From CAVQWT01 sp963810815 (GTDB lineage Bacteria; Pseudomonadota; Gammaproteobacteria; Burkholderiales; Casimicrobiaceae): a stretch of 64,000 nucleotides of DNA. This document shows positions 24,608-33,304 of the stretch, piece by piece. Where the stretch lies: the NCBI GenBank assembly GCA_963810815.1, contig CAWEPB010000006.1, positions 1 through 64,000 on the forward strand, written 5' to 3'. The first letter of the stretch is position 1. Every line of letters begins with the position of its first letter. The position numbers and the translations under genes were made by a program. Below the pieces are notes generated by a model. The model worked only from the letters and a program-made list of their open reading frames with translations, searched no databases and was not told the origin of the DNA.

Positions 24608-26818
24608 ATGAAGGTCTCACGGGCGGGCAAGGGCATCGGCGGCGAGCTGCGCGGCGGCTTCACCTCCGCCGTCGTCGCGCTCGGGGTACTGCTGCCGCTC
24701 GGACTGCTGTCGTTCGCGCCGCTGGGACCGGCGGGCGCGGCGGTCGGGCTGCAGGCGGCGTTCGCCGCGGCGATCTTCGGCGGCCTGGTCACCTCGCTGG
24801 TCGCGGGCGCGCCGGTGCCGGGCAGCATCCCGCGCACGTCGACCTGCCTGATCTTCGCCGGGCTGGTCGCGAAGCTGGCGGCGGACCCGAACCTGGTCGG
24901 CCCGGCGGGAGCCGATCTCGACCGCATCGTCGCGCTGACGTCGGTCAGCGTCGCGCTGGCCGGCGCGCTGCAGATCGCCTTCGGCCTGCTGAAGCTCGGG
25001 TCGCTGATCCGGTTCGTGCCGTTGCCGGTGCTCGCCGGCTTCATGGACGGCATCGCGGTGATGATCGCGATCAGCCAGATTCCGCCCCTGTTCGGGCTGG
25101 AGGGCCCCCCTGCGATCAGCCGCGATGCCCTCGCGCACGTGATCCCGGGCAGCATCGCACTGGGGCTGGCGACCTGGGCGGTGGCGTGGCGGGTGTCGCG
25201 CGGCGGGCCGCGCGCGCCGGCGGCACTGGCGGGTCTGCTGTTCGGCAGCGCCGCCTACGCGCTCGCGCAGCTGTTGCTGCCCGACGTGGCGCTGGGAGGC
25301 ATGCTCGGCTCGGCGGCCGGCGGCGTGCCGCATCCCGACGCGCTGGCACCGCTCGTCGGCGACGGCTTCGCCGCCCTGCTGCGCGACCACCTGCCCCAGC
25401 TCGTCGCCACCGGCGCGGTCCTGGCGCTGATCGGCTCGATGGACGCGCTGCTGTCGGCGGCGGCGATCGACAGCCTTTGCGCCACGCGGCACCAGCCGAA
25501 CCGCTTCCTCGTCGGCCAGGGCCTCGGGAACGTGGTCACGGCGGCGTTCGGTGGCGTCCCGGTCGTCTTCTCGACCGCGACGTCGCTCGCCAATTACCGC
25601 AGCGGCGGCCGCGCCGCGCTGTCCGGCGCCGTCTCGGTCGCGACGCTGCTGGCGATCCTGGTGCTCGGCGGGCGGGCGCTCGCACACATCCCCGTCGCGG
25701 TGACCGCGGGACTGATGCTGTTCATCGGGCTGGGGCTGTTCGACCGCTGGAGCCGCGTGGTGTGGCGGCAGTTCCGTGCCGGCCTCGCCGACCACGACGC
25801 GCTGTGGAGCCTCGTCGTGGTCGTGCTGGTCGGCATCGTCACCGTCTTCTACGGCTTCGTCGTCGCCATCGCCGCCGGCGTCCTGCTGTCGATGGTGCTG
25901 TTCATCGTCTCGATGAATCGCTCGCTGGTGCGATCGATCGCCACCGGCGAGACCCGCTCGTCGCGGCGCCTGTACCCGCCGGCGCAGGCGCGGGTGCTGC
26001 GCGAACGCGGCCGCGAAATCGCGCTGGTCCAGCTCGAAGGCGCCGTTTTCTTCGGCACCGCCAACCGGCTCGCCCGCGAGGTCGAGCCGCTCGCCCCCGG
26101 CGCGAAGTTCATCATTCTCGACCTGAGGCGGGTGACGACCATCGACGCGTCCGGCGCGATGGCACTCGAGCGGCTGCTGCAGCACCTGCACACGCAGGGC
26201 GCCCGGCTGCTGCTCGCCGGCATCGTCCCCGGTGACCGGCACGCGCGCGCGTTGCACGCCTTCGGGGCCTTTCTCGCCGCCGCGGACACGCGCTGGTTCG
26301 CCGACGCCGACCAGGCACTCGAATTCGCCGAACGGCGGGTGCTCGACGACGCCGGCGCCTTGCCCGACAGCGTCGAGTGGCCCGTCGAGACACTGCCGCT
26401 GTTCGCGGACCTGACGGCCGACGAAGCGGCGACGCTGGGCCGACGCCTGGAGCGCCACACCCTCGCGGCGGGCGAGGTGCTGTTCCGCGAAGGCGAGCCG
26501 GGCGACCGTCTCTACGTGCTGGCGCAGGGGTCGATCAGCATCGTCGCGCGCGGCCTCGACGGCGCGCCGGATCGCCGCCTGGCGAGCTACGGCCCCGGCG
26601 TCATCTTCGGCGAGACCGCGATGCTCGACGGCGGCGGGCGCTCGGCCTCCGCCGTCGCCGACACGCCGGCGCTGGTCCACGTGCTGACGCGCGCCGCGCT
26701 CGACGAACTGCGCGCGAGCGACCCGGCCGTCGGCGGCAAGGTCCTGTACAACCTCGCGCGCGAGCAGTCGGCGCGGCTGCGCTTCGCATCGGCGACGATC
26801 CAGGCGTCCGACCGCTGA
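24608..26818 (+). CDS. SulP-family anion transporter with STAS and cyclic-nucleotide-binding domains
   Basis: A 736-residue three-part protein. Residues 1-440 are a SulP-type membrane domain (bicarbonate/sulphate/C4-acid transport family). Residues about 462-582 are a STAS domain (ALVQLEGAVFFGTANRL, FIILDLRRVTTIDASGAMALERLL). Residues about 597-720 are a cNMP-binding beta-barrel (LAAGEVLFREGEPGDRLYVLAQG, IFGETAMLDGGGRSASA). The last two would let cyclic nucleotides or partner proteins gate anion flux. The ATG at 24608 gives MKVSRAGKGIGGELRGG. The transported ion is not determinable here. Confidence 0.87.
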   Translation: MKVSRAGKGIGGELRGGFTSAVVALGVLLPLGLLSFAPLGPAGAAVGLQAAFAAAIFGGLVTSLVAGAPVPGSIPRTSTCLIFAGLVAKLAADPNLVGPAGADLDRIVALTSVSVALAGALQIAFGLLKLGSLIRFVPLPVLAGFMDGIAVMIAISQIPPLFGLEGPPAISRDALAHVIPGSIALGLATWAVAWRVSRGGPRAPAALAGLLFGSAAYALAQLLLPDVALGGMLGSAAGGVPHPDALAPLVGDGFAALLRDHLPQLVATGAVLALIGSMDALLSAAAIDSLCATRHQPNRFLVGQGLGNVVTAAFGGVPVVFSTATSLANYRSGGRAALSGAVSVATLLAILVLGGRALAHIPVAVTAGLMLFIGLGLFDRWSRVVWRQFRAGLADHDALWSLVVVVLVGIVTVFYGFVVAIAAGVLLSMVLFIVSMNRSLVRSIATGETRSSRRLYPPAQARVLRERGREIALVQLEGAVFFGTANRLAREVEPLAPGAKFIILDLRRVTTIDASGAMALERLLQHLHTQGARLLLAGIVPGDRHARALHAFGAFLAAADTRWFADADQALEFAERRVLDDAGALPDSVEWPVETLPLFADLTADEAATLGRRLERHTLAAGEVLFREGEPGDRLYVLAQGSISIVARGLDGAPDRRLASYGPGVIFGETAMLDGGGRSASAVADTPALVHVLTRAALDELRASDPAVGGKVLYNLAREQSARLRFASATIQASDR

Positions 26819-26923
26819 CGCGGGGCTCGGCAGTCGCGCCGGCTGGCTTGACCGCACCGGCGGCGCGGATCGCTCCGGCGGCGTTCATTGCGCCGGCCGC
26901 GCTGGCGCCGGCGGCCGCAGCGG

Positions 26924-27472
26924 TCACCGCGCGACGTCGAGCCAGGCCAGCAGCGCCCGCCACGCGTCGAGCTTCTCGGCGAAGGGCCGCGTGTACGCCG
27001 GCGACGTCGACGGCAGCACGACGGTCTGGTAGCCCGCGTCCCGCCACCGCGGGGCGGCACGTGCCGCCGTCTGGCCGTTGAATGCCACGGCGACCAGCGC
27101 GGGCGCGGCGCGATGCACGCGCGCCACCTCGGCCCGCTCGGCGTTGCGGATCGCCCCGTCGAGGCTCCCGCGGCGTTCGCAGGCGACGATGGTGTCCCAC
27201 AGGCCGATCCGGTGCGCCTGCATCTGCGCCAGGCGCTCGGCGTAGGGCAGCTCGGCCAGCGGCGCGCCGACCAGCGCCCCCAGGATCGGCCAGAAATGGT
27301 TGCGCGGATGGGCGTAGTAGGCGCGCGCCGACAACGACGCTTCGCCGGGGAAGCTGCCGAGGATCAGCACCCGCGCATCGGGAGCGAGCACCGGCGGCAG
27401 CCCGTGCCTGCGCGGCGGCGGCTGGGCATCCCGCGTCGATGCCGCGACGGTGCGACGCGCCTTCGGTGCCAC
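26924..27472 (-). CDS. DNA-deoxyinosine (hypoxanthine) glycosylase, UDG superfamily
   Basis: A 182-residue DNA-repair enzyme of the uracil-DNA glycosylase fold. LILGSFPGEASLSARAYYAHPRNHFWPIL is the family-6 signature, followed by GLWDTI and VVLPSTSPAY. Such enzymes remove hypoxanthine arising from adenine deamination. Residues 1-30 are basic and disordered. The gene ends at 26924 and starts 20 nt after the stop of ubiA on the same strand. The 105-nt gap to the SulP gene holds only GCCGGCG-rich repeats. Confidence 0.88.
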   Translation of the reverse strand: MAPKARRTVAASTRDAQPPPRRHGLPPVLAPDARVLILGSFPGEASLSARAYYAHPRNHFWPILGALVGAPLAELPYAERLAQMQAHRIGLWDTIVACERRGSLDGAIRNAERAEVARVHRAAPALVAVAFNGQTAARAAPRWRDAGYQTVVLPSTSPAYTRPFAEKLDAWRALLAWLDVAR

Positions 27473-27491
27473 GCGCCTGGTCGCGCCGGCG

Positions 27492-28427
27492 TCAGCCGAA
27501 GCGCGGCCATGCCCTGAAGCGGATCGCCAGGTCCACCGCGGTGCCGGCGAACACGGCGAAGCCGAGCCAGTGGTTGTGCAGGAACGCGCGGAAGCAGCCC
27601 TCGCGCGTGCGGCCGCGGATCATCAGGTAGTGCCACCCGGCGATCGCGGCGGCGGCGGCGAGGCCGGCGTAGTACGCGGGACCCATGCCGCGGGCGCCGC
27701 CCGCCCACACCATGCCGCCCAGGTACACCGCGTAGCACAGCATCACCGCGACGACGTCGAAGCGCCCGAAGGCGATCGCCGACGTGCGCAGCCCGAGCTT
27801 GAGGTCGTCGTTGCGGTCGACCATCGCGTACTCGGTGTCGTAGGCGACCACCCAGAACAGGTTGATCAGCAGCATCCACCAGGCCAGCGGCGGCACGTGG
27901 TCGTAGATGGACGCGAAGGCCATCGGGATGCCGAACGAGAACGCGACGCCCAGCAGCGCCTGCGGCAGCGAGATGAAGCGCTTCGAGAACGGATAGACGC
28001 AGGCGACCACGATCGCCGGCAGCGACAGCAGGATCGTCGTCCGGTTGGTCGTCAGCACGAACAGGAACGCGCAGAACGCCAGCACCGCCGCGACGATCAG
28101 CGCCTCCGCCGGGCCGATTTCGCCGGTCGCGAGCGGGCGCGCCGCGGTCCGTTCGACGTGCGGATCGAAGTGCCGGTCGGCCCAGTCGTTGAACGCGCAG
28201 CCGGCCGAGCGCATCAGCAGCGTGCCCATCCCGAAGACGACGACCAGCGACCACGCCGGCCGCCCGTACGAGGCGAACCACAGCGCGGTCAGCGTCGGCC
28301 ACAGCAGCAGCAGCGTGCCGATCGGCTTGTCGAGGCGGATCAGCCGCTCGTAGGCGTCGAGGCGCGCCATCGCGCCGGCGCGACGGACTCCGGGCGGCCC
28401 GGCGCCGGGCGCGGGGTCGGCGGCCAT
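27492..28427 (-). CDS. ubiA: 4-hydroxybenzoate polyprenyltransferase
   Basis: A 311-residue membrane prenyltransferase that joins 4-hydroxybenzoate to the polyprenyl tail in ubiquinone synthesis. The two Asp-rich sites are visible: NDWADRHFDPHVERT and DTEYAMVDRNDDLKLGLRT. LIRLDKPIGTLLLLWPTL is typical near the N-terminus. About nine membrane helices are present. A second start at 28370 (MARLDAYERLIR) would give the usual 292 residues; the first 19 residues may be untranslated. It starts one base after the stop of the SDR-like gene. Confidence 0.93.
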   Translation of the reverse strand: MAADPAPGAGPPGVRRAGAMARLDAYERLIRLDKPIGTLLLLWPTLTALWFASYGRPAWSLVVVFGMGTLLMRSAGCAFNDWADRHFDPHVERTAARPLATGEIGPAEALIVAAVLAFCAFLFVLTTNRTTILLSLPAIVVACVYPFSKRFISLPQALLGVAFSFGIPMAFASIYDHVPPLAWWMLLINLFWVVAYDTEYAMVDRNDDLKLGLRTSAIAFGRFDVVAVMLCYAVYLGGMVWAGGARGMGPAYYAGLAAAAAIAGWHYLMIRGRTREGCFRAFLHNHWLGFAVFAGTAVDLAIRFRAWPRFG

Positions 28428-28428
28428 G

Positions 28429-29331
28429 TCAGATCGGCAGCGCGAGCTGCTTCCTGAGGTTCCGCGGCGCGACCTCGTCGAGCAGCGTCTGCGGGGTCGG
28501 GTACGCGAGCCGCACGCGCAGTTCGCGCTTCATCCGGCCGTTGCCGACGCGCCGCGACTCGCTCATGAACGACAGCAGCATCGGCGCGATGCGCGCCTCC
28601 GCCTCCTCCCAGGTCACCCGGGGCGGTCGCGGCAGGTGGAAGGCGTCCGCGACCAGGTCGAACCAGCCGCCCATCTTCATCTCGGCGTCGTCGCTGACGT
28701 TGTACGCGCGGTTGTGGCGGCCGTGGAACAGCGCCGCCACCGTCGCGCGCGCCAGGTCGTCGGCGTGGATGTGATTGGTGTACACGTCGTCGTCGGGCAC
28801 CAGCACCGGCGTGCCGTGCTTGATGCGATCGACCGGCAGCCGGGTCTCGGCGTAGATGCCCGGCGCGCGCAGGATCGACAGCACGACGCCCTGGCGGCGG
28901 GCCCAGTCGCGCAGCCGGTCCTCGGCCGCGACGCGCCGCTTGCCGCGCGGCGTCTGCGCGCGCCGCGCCCGGCCCTCGTCGATGCGGGCGCCGGCGCAGT
29001 CGCCGTAGACGCCGGTGGTGGAAATGTAGACCAGGCGCTGTGGTATGCTTCGCGCCCTCGCCAGGGCGGCGACGAGCCTCCGCGTGCGCGGGTCGTCGCG
29101 GCCGTCGCCGGGCGGCGGCGCGAAGTGCAGCACCGCGAACGGCGCCGCGCGCAACCGGTCCAGCGTTTCGAGCCGGTCGAGATCGCCGAGGATCGGCACG
29201 ACGCCGGCGGCGCGCAGTCTGGGAATGTCGTCGGCGCGCCGGACGAGGCCGTAGATTCGCGCGCGGCCGCGCAGCAGGCGGGCGGTGCGCAGCGCGACGT
29301 CACCGCAGCCGATCAGCAATACCCGGATCAC
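28429..29331 (-). CDS. Atypical extended-SDR/epimerase-like NAD-binding protein
   Basis: A 300-residue Rossmann protein. The N-terminus LLIGCGDVALRTARLL is a glycine-rich nucleotide motif of the SDR-a5/YeeZ type. YISTTGVYGDC and a distal HIHADDLARA follow the epimerase plan, but the usual YxxxK is absent. The function is unknown; it might be a quinone- or redox-related oxidoreductase by its place beside ubiA. It is divergent from the flavin reductase gene at 29382. Confidence 0.75.
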   Translation of the reverse strand: MIRVLLIGCGDVALRTARLLRGRARIYGLVRRADDIPRLRAAGVVPILGDLDRLETLDRLRAAPFAVLHFAPPPGDGRDDPRTRRLVAALARARSIPQRLVYISTTGVYGDCAGARIDEGRARRAQTPRGKRRVAAEDRLRDWARRQGVVLSILRAPGIYAETRLPVDRIKHGTPVLVPDDDVYTNHIHADDLARATVAALFHGRHNRAYNVSDDAEMKMGGWFDLVADAFHLPRPPRVTWEEAEARIAPMLLSFMSESRRVGNGRMKRELRVRLAYPTPQTLLDEVAPRNLRKQLALPI

Positions 29332-29381
29332 TTTCTTCCACTCCGCTCGCGTCCCGTACCCGCCGAACCGGCTGCTTCGAC

Positions 29382-30416
29382 ATGCCTCATCAGATTACCA
29401 TAAAGCCCAGCGACCACTCGTTCACCTGCGACGACGGTGACACCGTCCTGCAGGCCGCGATCGCCTCCGACCTGATGATCCCGTACGGCTGCCGCAACGG
29501 CGCCTGCGGCACCTGCAAGGGGAAGATCCTCGCCGGCCACGTCGACTACGGCGCGCACCAGGCGACCACGCTCACCGAACAGGAAAAGGCGAAGGGTTTC
29601 GCCCTCTTCTGCGTGGCGAAGCCGCAGACCGACCTCGTGATCGAGGTCCGCGAAGTGCGGCGCGCCGGCGACATCCAGGTCCGTCGCCTGCCCTGCCGCA
29701 TCGAGTCGATCGAGAAGGTGGCGCCCGACGTCGCCATCGTGAAGGTCAAGCTGCCGGCCAACGAGCGGCTGCAGTACCTCGCCGGCCAGTACGTCGACCT
29801 GCTGCTGAAGGACGGCCTGCGGCGCAGCTTCTCGATCGCGACGCCGCCGCACGACGACGCGCTGCTCGAGCTGCACGTCCGCCACGTGCCGGGCGGCCGC
29901 TTCACCGACCAGCTCTTCAACGAGTTCAAGGGCCGCGAGATCCTGCGCTTCGAGGGGCCGCTGGGGTCGTTCTACCTGCGCGAGGATTCCGACCGGCCGA
30001 TCATCCTCGTCGCCGGCGGCACCGGCTTCGCGCCGATCAAGGCGGTCATCGAGCACGCGCTGCATCACCGGATCGACCGGCAGATGGTGCTGTACTGGGG
30101 GGCGCGCGCCCGGCGCGACCTCTACCTGCCCGCGCTGCCCGGGCAGTGGCAGCAGCAGCATCCGAACTTCACCTTCATTCCGGTGCTGTCCGAGCCCGCG
30201 CCGGACGACGCGTGGCCGGGCCGCACGGGCCTGGTCCACCAGGCGGTGCTCGACGACTTCGCCGATCTCTCCGGCTGGCAGGTCTACGCCTGCGGCGCGC
30301 CGGCGATGATCGACGCCGCGCGGACGACGTTCACCGGCGATCGCCGCCTGCCGGAAGACCAGTTCTTCGCCGACAGCTTCACCTACGCGGCCGCGACGAC
30401 CGACCCGCGCCCGTAG
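29382..30416 (+). CDS. 2Fe-2S/FAD/NAD(P)H reductase (CDP-6-deoxy-delta-3,4-glucoseen reductase-like)
   Basis: A 344-residue electron-transfer protein in three parts: plant-type ferredoxin (CRNGACGTCKG plus a fourth Cys in LFCVAK), FAD-binding FNR barrel (RRSFSIATPP), and NAD-binding domain (LVAGGTGFAPIKA, CGAP near the end). It should shuttle electrons from NAD(P)H to an oxygenase, dehydratase or quinone enzyme. In databases this shape is often labelled CDP-glucoseen reductase or AscD; no deoxysugar genes are nearby, so that name should not be taken literally. Its 3' end overlaps the DUF2061 gene by 34 nt. Confidence 0.85.
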   Translation: MPHQITIKPSDHSFTCDDGDTVLQAAIASDLMIPYGCRNGACGTCKGKILAGHVDYGAHQATTLTEQEKAKGFALFCVAKPQTDLVIEVREVRRAGDIQVRRLPCRIESIEKVAPDVAIVKVKLPANERLQYLAGQYVDLLLKDGLRRSFSIATPPHDDALLELHVRHVPGGRFTDQLFNEFKGREILRFEGPLGSFYLREDSDRPIILVAGGTGFAPIKAVIEHALHHRIDRQMVLYWGARARRDLYLPALPGQWQQQHPNFTFIPVLSEPAPDDAWPGRTGLVHQAVLDDFADLSGWQVYACGAPAMIDAARTTFTGDRRLPEDQFFADSFTYAAATTDPRP

Positions 30417-30574
30417 CGCGCCCAGGCCTTTTCGTGGAAGTGGTAGGCGACGGTGTTGCACGCCGGCTCGACCACCGCGAGCAGTCCGCCGACGACGATG
30501 CTCCCCGTCAACGCGTAGCCGACGGTGAAGGCGACGGTGAAGTGGACAGCGGCGAACGAGAGGGTCTTGGTCAT
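30383..30574 (-). CDS. DUF2061 family small membrane protein
   Basis: A 63-residue protein with two membrane helices and the family motifs FAAVHFTVAFTVGYALTGS and VEPACNTVAYHFHEKAW. The function is unknown. The ATG at 30574 has AGGAGA 8 nt upstream. Its 3' end overlaps that of the convergent reductase gene. A Fur-box-like sequence sits about 70 nt upstream in an AT-rich stretch, hinting at iron control. Confidence 0.85.
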   Translation of the reverse strand: MTKTLSFAAVHFTVAFTVGYALTGSIVVGGLLAVVEPACNTVAYHFHEKAWARYGRGSVVAAA

Positions 30575-30642
30575 GGTCGGGTCTCCTGGTCCGGCGTCCG
30601 GCACCCGGCGACTCCGCCGGGCCCTGCGCCTCGCACGACCGA

Positions 30643-30657
30643 TGATAAGGATTCTCA
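30643..30657 (-). promoter_or_regulatory. Fur-box-like site upstream of the DUF2061 gene
   Basis: TGATAAGGATTCTCA agrees with 12 of the 14 specified positions of the 7-1-7 Fur consensus (TGATAAT-N-ATTATCA). It sits 69 nt before the DUF2061 start and just downstream of hemY. The surrounding 75 bases are unusually AT-rich for this genome. Confidence 0.55.
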
Positions 30658-30666
30658 TCAATAACA

Positions 30667-30687
30667 CCAATCGATTGTTTCGATTGG
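30667..30687. repeat. 7-bp inverted repeat after hemY
   Basis: CCAATCG and CGATTGG flank a 7-nt AT-rich spacer. Located 13 nt past the hemY stop and 10 nt before the Fur-like site, it may be a weak terminator or another regulator site. No long T-run follows. Confidence 0.4.
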
Positions 30688-30699
30688 CTGCAATAACTC

Positions 30700-31881
30700 C
30701 TACATATCGCCTAGCGAGAGCTTCAGCGCCGCGCTGAAGTGCGCGTTGGCCTCGCCGTCGCGCCCCAGCCGGGCGAGGAGCTCGCCGAGCGCGACGTGCG
30801 TGCGCGCATTCGCGTCCAGCGACAGCGCGGCCTCCAGGTAGGTCTGCGCCTTGCCCCACAGCTGCTGCCGCTGGCACAGCACGCCCAGCGCATGCAGCAG
30901 CGCCGCGTCCTGGCTGTGGTCGGCCAGCCAGCGTTCGGCCTGCTCCAGCTGGCGCACCGGCTCCGGCACCCGGCACTCGGCGTAGATGGCCAGCAGCGAC
31001 GGCTCCCAGTGGCGCGACAGCGCGTGCGCCACGATGTCCGCCGCCTCGCGGTCGCCGCCGAGCTTCAGGAAGCTGGCCGCCGCGGCGCCCGCGACCCGCG
31101 GCAGCGCGCGCTCGGCGTCGGACAGCCGGCTCCAGTAGCCGCGCAGCCCCTGCGGGTCCGTCGCCAGCGCCTTCAGCGCGTCGGCGTGCGCGGCGGCGCG
31201 GATCAGGTTGCCTTCCTCGGCGCCGTAGACCTTGCGCTTGACCAGCTGGTCGACCAGCGCGGGGACCTCGGCGTGGCGACCGGCGGCGCGCAGCGCCCGC
31301 AACTCCAGCCTCAGCGCGGCGGTGTGCGCGCCGGCCTCCTTGCGCAGCGCGGCCAGGTCGGTCAGCGCCTCGGCCGGGCGCCCCTGCTCGAGCTTCATCT
31401 CGGCCTCGAGCATCAGCCGCGGCACCGCGAGGCTGTGCACCTGCGCGTCCGGGCGCGCGAGCAGCGTCGAGGCGCCGTCGAAGTCGCGCGTCTCCATCGC
31501 CGCGCGGGCGCCGATCAGCGCCGGCAGCCCGCCGGAGTGCGGAATCGCCAGCGCCTCGCCGGCGTACTGCCGCGCCTTGCCATAGCGGCCTTCGAGCAGC
31601 GCCACCGTCGCCGCGTCCTGCTTCGCCCGCGCGCGCTCCTGCTTCTGCCGGCGGCGCGCCGCGCGCACGTCCGCCGGCAGCGCCAGCGCGCGGCGCACCA
31701 GCCGCACCGTCGTGTAGCCCAGCGTGAACGCGACGACGAGCAGCAGCAGCAGCAGGTTGAGCGAGAGTTCGACGCGGTACGGCGGCGCGACGAACAGCGC
31801 GTAGCCGTCGGTGATGCGGACGAGCAGCGCGACGCCGACCGCCGCGGCGGCCAGCAGCAACAGCCAGAACAGGATGCGCAC
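30700..31881 (-). CDS. hemY: HemY-type TPR membrane protein
   Basis: A 393-residue inner-membrane protein encoded beside haem genes in proteobacteria. Two N-terminal hairpin helices (MRILFWLLLLAAAAVGVALLVR and SLNLLLLLLVVAFTLGYTTV) precede a long row of TPR helices. It is not the oxidase of Bacillus also called HemY; its exact role is unknown, but it is linked to haem biosynthesis and acts in a complex with HemX-type partners. It starts 3 nt after the hemX stop, so they are co-transcribed. Confidence 0.87.
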   Translation of the reverse strand: MRILFWLLLLAAAAVGVALLVRITDGYALFVAPPYRVELSLNLLLLLLVVAFTLGYTTVRLVRRALALPADVRAARRRQKQERARAKQDAATVALLEGRYGKARQYAGEALAIPHSGGLPALIGARAAMETRDFDGASTLLARPDAQVHSLAVPRLMLEAEMKLEQGRPAEALTDLAALRKEAGAHTAALRLELRALRAAGRHAEVPALVDQLVKRKVYGAEEGNLIRAAAHADALKALATDPQGLRGYWSRLSDAERALPRVAGAAAASFLKLGGDREAADIVAHALSRHWEPSLLAIYAECRVPEPVRQLEQAERWLADHSQDAALLHALGVLCQRQQLWGKAQTYLEAALSLDANARTHVALGELLARLGRDGEANAHFSAALKLSLGDM

Positions 31882-31884
31882 GAC

Positions 31885-33030
31885 CTAGGGCGCCGGGCGC
31901 TTGTTGCCGGACGCCGGCGCGCGCAGCGACTGCGCCTCCTGCGCCGCGCGCAGCACGCGCACCGCGTCCAGCGTGCGGGCGAGATCGGGGGCCTCGGCGC
32001 CCAGCGGCGTGGCCGAAAGCTGCTTCAGCGTCGCCTGCACCGCCTGCACCGGCTTCGCGCGCAGGTCGAAGTACTGCTTGATCCAGGCATCGGCGGCGGC
32101 CAGGTCCGAGCGGAAACCCGCGTCCTCGCGCGCCAGCAGCGCGAGCCGTGCGGAAACCAGGCGCAGCCGCAGGTTCTCGCGCAGGAAATATTCCTGCGAC
32201 GGCGCCAGCAGCGGCGCCGCGGGCCGGTCGGCCACCTCGATGCGCATCAGGCCGCGCACGTCGTTCCAGATCTCGCGGCCGATGCGGCGCCACCACGGGG
32301 CGTCGGCGCCCAGCGGCACCTCCGGCTTGGCGACCGGCAGCCGCTCGTCGCGGGCGAGCGGCAGCGTCGGCACCGCCGTCGCCGCCTGGTCGAGCTTGAC
32401 CGACAGCCCGGCGAGGTCGACGAAGGGCACCGCCTTGAGGCGGTCGATGTCGCGCGCCAGCGCCCGCCGCAGCGGCGTGAACTGCGGCCGGTCCAGCCGC
32501 GTGAGCTTGGCGTCGGCCAGCTGCAGCGCCGACAGCGCCGACGGCACGTTGCCGGCGAGCGAGAGCTGCTGGCTCGCGACCAGCAGCAGCTGCTCGATCT
32601 CGATCAGCGCGATCTCGTCGCGCGAGGGCGCGAGATCGTGGTACAGCGCTTCCAGCGACGCCTGCTGCGCCTGCGATTCGGCCAGTCGCGCCTCGAGCAG
32701 CGCGATCTTGGCCTGCGCGTCGCGCAGGTCGGCGGCGAGCTGCGTCGAGCGCTGCCCGGTCGCCTGCGCGACCGCGTCGATCTCGCCGATCTTCGTCGCC
32801 ACGTCGGCGCGCAGCGACTGCTCGGCGCGGCGCGCGTCGATCCACACCGCGAGGGCCGCGACGACGGCCAGCGCCGCGACCGCGCCGATCATCCAGCGCT
32901 GCACCGGACGTTCGGCCCGCGCGCGGGCCGCGGGTCGCGCCGGCGCGGCACCCGCCGGACCCGTGGGCGCGGGACCCGCGGCGGCCGACGGCGCGGGAGA
33001 AACGGACGGGGTGGCGGGATGTTCCTGCAT
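31885..33030 (-). CDS. hemX: HemX-type membrane protein
   Basis: A 381-residue protein: a proline/alanine-rich cytoplasmic tail (residues 1-50), one membrane helix near VQRWMIGAVAALAVVAAL, then a coiled coil (VATKIGEIDAVAQATGQRSTQLAADLRDAQAKIAL in character) and a helical C-terminal domain. It is often annotated uroporphyrinogen-III methyltransferase but lacks that enzyme's SAM motifs. A TAGAAT box at 33055-33060 on this strand suggests a promoter directly ahead. In many betaproteobacteria hemX follows hemD; here 3 kb of other genes intervene. Confidence 0.85.
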   Translation of the reverse strand: MQEHPATPSVSPAPSAAAGPAPTGPAGAAPARPAARARAERPVQRWMIGAVAALAVVAALAVWIDARRAEQSLRADVATKIGEIDAVAQATGQRSTQLAADLRDAQAKIALLEARLAESQAQQASLEALYHDLAPSRDEIALIEIEQLLLVASQQLSLAGNVPSALSALQLADAKLTRLDRPQFTPLRRALARDIDRLKAVPFVDLAGLSVKLDQAATAVPTLPLARDERLPVAKPEVPLGADAPWWRRIGREIWNDVRGLMRIEVADRPAAPLLAPSQEYFLRENLRLRLVSARLALLAREDAGFRSDLAAADAWIKQYFDLRAKPVQAVQATLKQLSATPLGAEAPDLARTLDAVRVLRAAQEAQSLRAPASGNKRPAP

Positions 33031-33117
33031 GGCGTTGGGCCGGACGGGACGGTCATTCTAGCAAGCGGGGGCCCGCCCCCGGTTGCGACGGCACTCGCCG
33101 CCCCTTCGACGCTCGAC

Positions 33118-33123
33118 TACAAT
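33118..33123 (+). promoter_or_regulatory. TACAAT -10 box with a long leader
   Basis: TACAAT lies 182 nt before the ATG at 33305. If used, the mRNA has an unusually long leader. No ORF or riboswitch fold is recognisable in it; the 274 bases between hemX and this gene hold nothing else. Confidence 0.35.
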
Positions 33124-33304
33124 CGACGAAGAAACCACACGCCGGAGTCGGCGGCGTCGCGCCGTCGCCGCATTTTCGTCACAGCCGCTTCGCGTCTTCG
33201 CCACACCGCCGTCACCTCGTCGCCGCACCGGCCCCGCGCCCCATCCGCGTCCCAAACGCGCTACATCCGCACCCCCTGCGCTCCCGCCGCGCCCTTCGCC
33301 CGCC

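Noticed and set aside
29382..30416. Dideoxysugar biosynthesis role for the CDP-glucoseen reductase-like gene
   Set aside because: No nucleotide-sugar genes are nearby; the name reflects similarity of a general ferredoxin-reductase shape.
33118..33304. A small ORF or riboswitch in the leader before the HhH gene
   Set aside because: The open frame from 33083 has no domain and no start context, and no aptamer pattern is recognisable.
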